From assembly GCA_902554785.1 (NCBI GenBank), contig CACDQG010000002.1, positions 1 to 64,000 on the forward strand: a stretch of 64,000 bases of DNA, written 5' to 3'. Of this stretch, positions 60,209 through 64,000 are shown in pieces (position 1 is the stretch's first letter; every line of letters begins with the position of its first letter). The notes beneath the pieces are model-generated. The model searched no databases. It had not been told where the DNA came from and worked only from the letters and a program-made list of their open reading frames with translations. A program made the translations under genes and the position numbers. The stretch is from an uncultured Pelagibacteraceae bacterium. Lineage in GTDB: Bacteria > Pseudomonadota > Alphaproteobacteria > Pelagibacterales > Pelagibacteraceae.

Positions 60209-61330
60209 GTGGCTAAAAGAGATTGTTATGATGTCTTAGGTATTCCAAAAGGTGCATCGAAAGACGATATCAAAAAAGCCTATAGAAAATTAGCTTTAAA
60301 GTATCATCCAGATAAAAATAAAGGCGATAAAGTATCAGAGGAAAAGTTTAAAGAGGCAAGTGAGGCTTATCACATACTTTCGGATGATAAAAGAAAAGCA
60401 AATTACGATCAATTTGGTCATGCAGCATTTGAAGGTGGTGGTGGAAGTGGTTTCCAAGGTTTTGGAGGTTTCGACAACTCATCTTTCTCTGATATTTTTG
60501 AGGATTTCTTTAGTGACTTTGGTGGAGGTTCTTCTAGGAGAACTAGTAACAGGGGCAACGATTTAAGATATGACGTCAGTATTAGTTTAGAGGATGCCTA
60601 CAAAGGTACAGAAAAGAATGTTAGATACACAACATATAAATCTTGCAAATCTTGTACTGGGAGCGGGGCAGCCAAAGGATCTAAACCCATAAGATGCGAT
60701 TATTGCTCTGGAAGAGGTAAAGTAAGAACTAACCAAGGTTTCTTTACTGTTCAACAAACCTGTCCCCAGTGTAGTGGCTATGGAGAAATGATTGGTTCTC
60801 CATGTAATGTTTGTAATGGAAATGGGAAAATTCAAGATAACGAAAATGTGACTGTTAAAATTCCTAAAGGAGTTGATGATGGAACCAGAATAAGATTATC
60901 TGGAAAGGGTGAGGCTGGATCAAAAGGCGGTGCTAGTGGGGACTTATACTTATTTATATCTATAGATAACCATAATATCTTTAAAAGATCAGACGAAAAT
61001 TTGTACTACGAATTACCAATTTCCTTTTCAAATGCAACATTGGGAACATCAGTAGAAGTGCCTTCAATCGATGGTGGAAAATCAAAAATTAAAATTCCTG
61101 CTGGGACTCAACATGGAAAACAGTTTAGATTAAAAGGAAAAGGTATGCCAATACTTAGAAGGAATATATTTGGTGATCTTTATATAAGAGTTGTCACTCA
61201 AGTGCCAACATCGTTATCTAAAAGACAAAAAGAGATCCTAGAAGAATTTAGCGAAATCGAGTCTAATAAACCTGACCCAGTAATTAAAAACTTTTTTGAA
61301 AAAGCGAAAAAATTTTGGAAAAAAACATAA
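60209..61330 (+). CDS. dnaJ: chaperone DnaJ (Hsp40, type I)
   Basis: A 373-residue co-chaperone. The J domain (about 3-70) has the HPD motif in KYHPDKNKG. A G/F-rich linker (about 77-105) is followed by four zinc-finger CxxCxGxG-type repeats: CKSCTGSG, CDYCSGRG, CPQCSGYG and CNVCNGNG. A C-terminal substrate domain completes it. The start is GTG at 60209 with AAGGAGA 5 nt upstream, giving the expected MAKRDCYDVLGI. Confidence 0.97.
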   Translation: MAKRDCYDVLGIPKGASKDDIKKAYRKLALKYHPDKNKGDKVSEEKFKEASEAYHILSDDKRKANYDQFGHAAFEGGGGSGFQGFGGFDNSSFSDIFEDFFSDFGGGSSRRTSNRGNDLRYDVSISLEDAYKGTEKNVRYTTYKSCKSCTGSGAAKGSKPIRCDYCSGRGKVRTNQGFFTVQQTCPQCSGYGEMIGSPCNVCNGNGKIQDNENVTVKIPKGVDDGTRIRLSGKGEAGSKGGASGDLYLFISIDNHNIFKRSDENLYYELPISFSNATLGTSVEVPSIDGGKSKIKIPAGTQHGKQFRLKGKGMPILRRNIFGDLYIRVVTQVPTSLSKRQKEILEEFSEIESNKPDPVIKNFFEKAKKFWKKT

Positions 61331-61335
61331 TATAA

Positions 61336-61503
61336 ATGGAAACTGATCAGATAATGTCTGCAATATTTCTTATTGCGGTACTAGCTTTAATCTTACCCAG
61401 TTTTTTATCCACCAATAATAAGTTAAAGCAGGTTTTAAATAATTTATCAATCTGGACTATAATTGTAGTAGTAATTATTGTAATTATTTATTTAATTAAT
61501 TAA
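61336..61503 (+). CDS. 55-residue small membrane protein between dnaJ and dapB
   Basis: ATG at 61336 opens a 55-codon frame ending in the TAATG that starts dapB (one-base coupling). The protein has two hydrophobic helices: about 8-24 (SAIFLIAVLALILPSFL) and about 39-54 (IWTIIVVVIIVIIYLI). They are joined by a short hydrophilic loop (STNNKLKQVLNN). It fills the entire dnaJ-dapB gap (6 bp from dnaJ). Complete use of the space, TAATG coupling and two clear helices support a real gene. No family is recognised and no function is claimed. Confidence 0.7.
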   Translation: METDQIMSAIFLIAVLALILPSFLSTNNKLKQVLNNLSIWTIIVVVIIVIIYLIN

Positions 61504-62279
61504 TGAAAAAAATTAATTTAGCCATAACGGGATGCTTAGGTAGAATGGGTCAGCAACTCATTAAATCTGCAAATAAAAATAAAACTTTTAAACTTGTATC
61601 TTTAACTGAAAATAAAAGAATAAATAAAAAGATTTCAGGTATAAAACCTGAACTCAATTCGATGAATGCATTTAAGAAGGCTAATATAATTATAGATTTT
61701 ACTGTTCCGAAATGCACTTTAGAAATTCTAAAATTTGCTACAAAACAAAAAAAGAAAGTTGTAATTGGAACCACAGGATTTACAAAAAAAGAGGAAAATA
61801 TAATAAAAAAATTTTCAACTAAAATTCCAATTTTAAAAGCTGGAAATATGAGTTTAGGCATAAATCTTTTGATGTATTTAACAGAGATTACTTCAAAGAC
61901 TTTAGGGGATAAATTCTTAACTAAAGTTTATGAGGTGCATCATAAACATAAAAAAGACTACCCATCAGGCACGGCTTTAATGTTAGGGAAAGGGATAGCA
62001 ATAGGTAAAAATAAAGATTTTTACAAAATACTCGGTAAAAAATACCTAAACAAGAAATTTTTTCCCTATGGAAAAAAAATTAACTTTAACTCAATAAGAA
62101 AAGGTGAAGTAGTCGGAGAACATGAAGTAATTTTTTCTAGTGGAAAAGAAATTGTAAGATTAAATCATGAATCTTTTGACAGAGCTCTTTACTCTGAAGG
62201 AGCGCTTACCGCTGCTAGATGGTTATTAAATAAAAAACCAGGTCTTTATTCCATGCGAGACCTTTTAAACTTTAAGTGA
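61503..62279 (+). CDS. dapB: 4-hydroxy-tetrahydrodipicolinate reductase
   Basis: A 258-residue enzyme of lysine and diaminopimelate synthesis. The N-terminal nucleotide motif is TGCLGRMGQ. VIGTTGF, the catalytic region EVHHKHKKDYPSGTA, and the late GEHEVIFSS are DapB signatures. Its product feeds peptidoglycan as well as protein synthesis. It overlaps nth by 4 bp at GTGA. In many alphaproteobacteria gpmA neighbours dapB and nth; here gpmA is missing from that position, while a gpmA remnant lies at the other end of the window. Confidence 0.95.
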   Translation: MKKINLAITGCLGRMGQQLIKSANKNKTFKLVSLTENKRINKKISGIKPELNSMNAFKKANIIIDFTVPKCTLEILKFATKQKKKVVIGTTGFTKKEENIIKKFSTKIPILKAGNMSLGINLLMYLTEITSKTLGDKFLTKVYEVHHKHKKDYPSGTALMLGKGIAIGKNKDFYKILGKKYLNKKFFPYGKKINFNSIRKGEVVGEHEVIFSSGKEIVRLNHESFDRALYSEGALTAARWLLNKKPGLYSMRDLLNFK

Positions 62280-62929
62280 ATAATAAGGAAAAATCTAAAA
62301 TCATTGTTAAAATATTAAATAAAACTTATCCAAAAGTTCCTATCCCATTAAATTACAAAAATATATTTACTCTTTTAATATCAGTTCTACTTTCAGCGCA
62401 GTGTACTGATGTGAACGTAAATAACGTAACTAAAGAAATTTATCCTAAATATAATAAGCCCAAACATTTTGTAAAATTAGGAAGAAAAAAAATTGAACGC
62501 TTGATTAAAAGAATTGGAATTTTTAGAATTAAAGCAAAAAGTATTTTCTATTTATCTAAAACTTTGGTGGAAAAATATAATGGCAAAGTTCCTAGAACCT
62601 ACGAGGAGCTTGAGAAATTACCAGGTGTTGGACATAAGACAGCAAGTGTGGTGATGTCTCAAGGTTTTGGATATCCTGCATTTCCTGTAGATACCCATAT
62701 ACATAGACTTGCTCAAAGATGGGGTCTTACTAACGGTAAAAGTGTTATTCAAACAGAAAAAGATTTAAAAATTATATTTCCAAAAAAACTTTGGAACAAA
62801 CTTCATCTTCAAATAATTTGGTATGGTCGCGAATATTGTAAAGCCAGAGATTGTTATGGATTAACTTGTAAAATTTGCAAAAGCTGCTATCCAAATAGGA
62901 AAAGGTCGATAAAAACAAAAAAAGCTTAA
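62276..62929 (+). CDS. nth: endonuclease III (DNA glycosylase/AP lyase)
   Basis: A 217-residue helix-hairpin-helix glycosylase for oxidised pyrimidines. It has LLSAQCTDVNVN, the catalytic Lys in LPGVGHKTASV and Asp in VDTHIHRLAQRWG. The C-terminal iron-sulfur loop is unusual: cysteines are spaced C-X4-C-X4-C-X2-C-X2-C rather than C-X6-C-X2-C-X5-C. The start is a GTG overlapping the dapB stop (GTGA). A short basic tail follows the cluster. Confidence 0.94.
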   Translation: MNNKEKSKIIVKILNKTYPKVPIPLNYKNIFTLLISVLLSAQCTDVNVNNVTKEIYPKYNKPKHFVKLGRKKIERLIKRIGIFRIKAKSIFYLSKTLVEKYNGKVPRTYEELEKLPGVGHKTASVVMSQGFGYPAFPVDTHIHRLAQRWGLTNGKSVIQTEKDLKIIFPKKLWNKLHLQIIWYGREYCKARDCYGLTCKICKSCYPNRKRSIKTKKA

Positions 62930-62932
62930 AAT

Positions 62933-63862
62933 ATGAAAATTCTCGGCGTTGGAAATGCAATAGTAGATGTTATCTGTAGAGTAGAAGAAGATTTTCTTAA
63001 AAAAAATTCTTTAGTCAAAAGTACTATGAAGTTAGTTGATGAAATTGAATTTAAAAAATTACTTTCTGATCTTAAAATCGAAGAAACAATGTCGGGTGGC
63101 TCAGTTGCAAACTCTATCGTAGGTCTTGCACAATTAGGAAATGAAGTAGGCTTCATTGGTAAAGTAAGTGACGACGATTTAGGAATAAAGTATGAAGCTG
63201 GATTAAAGAAGGAGAATGTAAAATATTACTACTCAAAGAAAAAAGAAACAATTCCTACTGGAACATGTTTAATTTTAATTACGCCTGACTCTGAGAGAAC
63301 AATGGTTACTTTTTTAGGAGTCGCTGGTAGAATTAATGAAAAGGATATTAATATTAAGGCAGTACAAGATAGCGAACTGCTTTTTCTTGAAGGATATTTG
63401 TGGGATGAAGGAGAGCCAAAAAAAGCATTTGATATAGCTATTAAAAATTCTAATAAAGTAGCAATGTCTCTCTCAGATCTATTTTGTGTAGAAAGACATA
63501 AATCAAGTTTTTTACAATTAGTAAAAGAAAACCTTGATATCACTTTTTCTAATGAACAAGAGATAATGTCTTTGCTGAATACAAAAAAGATAGAGGACGT
63601 TGTTGAATTTTCAAAAAATTTAAAAAAATTGTTAGTAATTACTAGAGGTGAAAAAGGGGCTTTAGCGATCAAGGACGATACGGTCGTAGAATGTAAAGCT
63701 AAAAAAAACCTAAAATTAGTGGATTTAACTGGCGCTGGAGATTTATTTGCAGCAGGTTTTCTCCATGGATACATCAACGGAAAATCATTAAAAGAAAGTA
63801 TTGAAATAGGCACAGAAATGTCCTCAAAAATAATTCAGATTATAGGTGCAAGAATTAATTAA
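62933..63862 (+). CDS. PfkB-family sugar/nucleoside kinase (adenosine kinase-like)
   Basis: A 309-residue ribokinase-fold protein. The N-terminus GVGNAIVDVICRVEEDFL and GGSVANSIVGLAQLG bind the substrate. The C-terminal DLTGAGDLFAAGFLHGY holds the catalytic Asp and anion hole. It resembles the adenosine-kinase-like branch found in alphaproteobacteria; adenosine from AhcY would be a sensible substrate. Other nucleosides or sugars cannot be excluded. It starts 3 bp after nth and ends 1 bp before the stop of the ArfA-like gene on the other strand. Confidence 0.85.
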   Translation: MKILGVGNAIVDVICRVEEDFLKKNSLVKSTMKLVDEIEFKKLLSDLKIEETMSGGSVANSIVGLAQLGNEVGFIGKVSDDDLGIKYEAGLKKENVKYYYSKKKETIPTGTCLILITPDSERTMVTFLGVAGRINEKDINIKAVQDSELLFLEGYLWDEGEPKKAFDIAIKNSNKVAMSLSDLFCVERHKSSFLQLVKENLDITFSNEQEIMSLLNTKKIEDVVEFSKNLKKLLVITRGEKGALAIKDDTVVECKAKKNLKLVDLTGAGDLFAAGFLHGYINGKSLKESIEIGTEMSSKIIQIIGARIN

Positions 63863-63863
63863 A

Positions 63864-63971
63864 TTATTTTTTTTGCCTTTTAAAACTGCCTTTTCCCTTC
63901 TTGGGTTTCACAACTCTTTTCCGATATTTCTTAGTAAATAAATCTATAGCTATTTTATTTCTCTTTTTCAC
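63864..63971 (-). CDS. arfA: minimal ArfA-like ribosome-rescue factor (35 residues)
   Basis: GTG at 63971, with AGAAGGA 8 nt upstream, opens a 35-codon frame. It contains DLFTKKYRKRVVKPKKGKGS followed by FKRQKK. The pattern LF-x-x-R-x-RV...KKGKGS-[YF]-x-R is the conserved core of ArfA, which recruits a release factor to ribosomes stalled without a stop codon. The C-terminal region of E. coli ArfA is absent. In E. coli that part is normally lost from the functional form anyway. A basic protein unrelated to ArfA is the alternative. The gene abuts the PfkB gene tail to tail. Confidence 0.62.
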   Translation of the reverse strand: MKKRNKIAIDLFTKKYRKRVVKPKKGKGSFKRQKK

Positions 63972-64000
63972 AGAAAGTATCCTTCTTTATTATTTAAAAT

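Noticed and set aside
61381-61420. Single TTATCCACC resembling a DnaA box
   Set aside because: A lone site with one mismatch inside a small coding frame; no partners nearby.
63229-63813. 194-codon frame antisense to the PfkB-family kinase
   Set aside because: Residue content is Ser/Phe-rich as expected for the complement of Lys/Glu-rich coding DNA, with no motif and no ribosome-binding site.

Overview
The window is a gene-dense, very AT-rich (roughly 30% G+C by eye) piece of a bacterial chromosome. It most resembles a streamlined marine alphaproteobacterium of the SAR11/Pelagibacterales type. Reasons: alphaproteobacterial gene orders (tsaB-fur-miaB-phoH-ybeY-lnt-metK; irr next to fabA-fabB-fabI; mutM/ubiE-ubiB-coaBC-dut beside dnaA-dnaN-gyrB; nusA-infB-rbfA-rpsO-pnp), alphaproteobacterial regulators (RegB/RegA, ChvG/ChvI-like, Irr, a cysteine-poor Fur/Mur), Lys/Asn/Ile-rich proteins, and almost no intergenic DNA. 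Neighbours are often separated by 0-10 bp or overlap, even when convergent or divergent. The exact lineage is an inference. No rRNA, tRNA, CRISPR array, insertion sequence or prophage was seen, and no stretch longer than about 230 bp lacks a gene.

Layout. 1-2.2 kb (-): a 5'-truncated gpmA end, murU and amgK (MurNAc recycling), tsaE. 2.2-8.5 kb (-): ahcY, a ChvG/ChvI-like two-component pair, polA. 8.6-10.1 kb (+): an ABC-2 type ATPase without a permease, then bioY. 10.1-16.3 kb: the redox regulator regA (-) and its kinase regB (-) flank a four-gene polyamine operon (+): an ODC-fold decarboxylase, a deoxyhypusine-synthase-like enzyme, aguB and aguA. 16.3-21.5 kb (-): gyrB, dnaN, dnaA, rpsT. 21.5-27.5 kb: mutM (-), then ubiE, ubiB, coaBC, dut, a MoeB/ThiF-type E1 and an exported SH3 protein (+). 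27.5-33.6 kb: DUF2061 protein, an Asp/Asn-hydroxylase-like protein, katG and irr (-), facing fabA-fabB-fabI (+). 33.6-46.4 kb (-): pnp, rpsO, rbfA, infB, nusA, metK, lnt, ybeY, phoH, miaB, fur and a half-length tsaB. 46.4-57.6 kb: envelope and central genes (polysaccharide deacetylase, Bax-like glucosaminidase, nfuA, trpS, murJ, maeB, BON lipoprotein, rsmI, LpoA-like protein, rdgB). 57.6-64 kb: grpE-dnaK-dnaJ, a 55-residue membrane protein, dapB, nth, a PfkB-family kinase, and a 35-residue ArfA-like gene on the other strand.

How the parts fit together. The most informative regulatory signals are: (i) near-identical 19-bp palindromes that match the Irr/ICE type, upstream of katG and between irr and fabA, suggesting that iron status controls heme peroxidase, regulator and fatty-acid desaturation genes together; (ii) a strong intrinsic terminator directly before the nusA ribosome-binding site, with no room for a promoter behind it, so the nusA-pnp operon must be expressed by read-through; (iii) a structured divergent leader between regA and the polyamine operon.

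No wholly new multi-gene system is evident. The best candidates for undescribed biology are the regA/polyamine leader, the nusA attenuator, the minimal ArfA, the half-length TsaB, the gpmA remnant and the specificity of the polyamine cluster.
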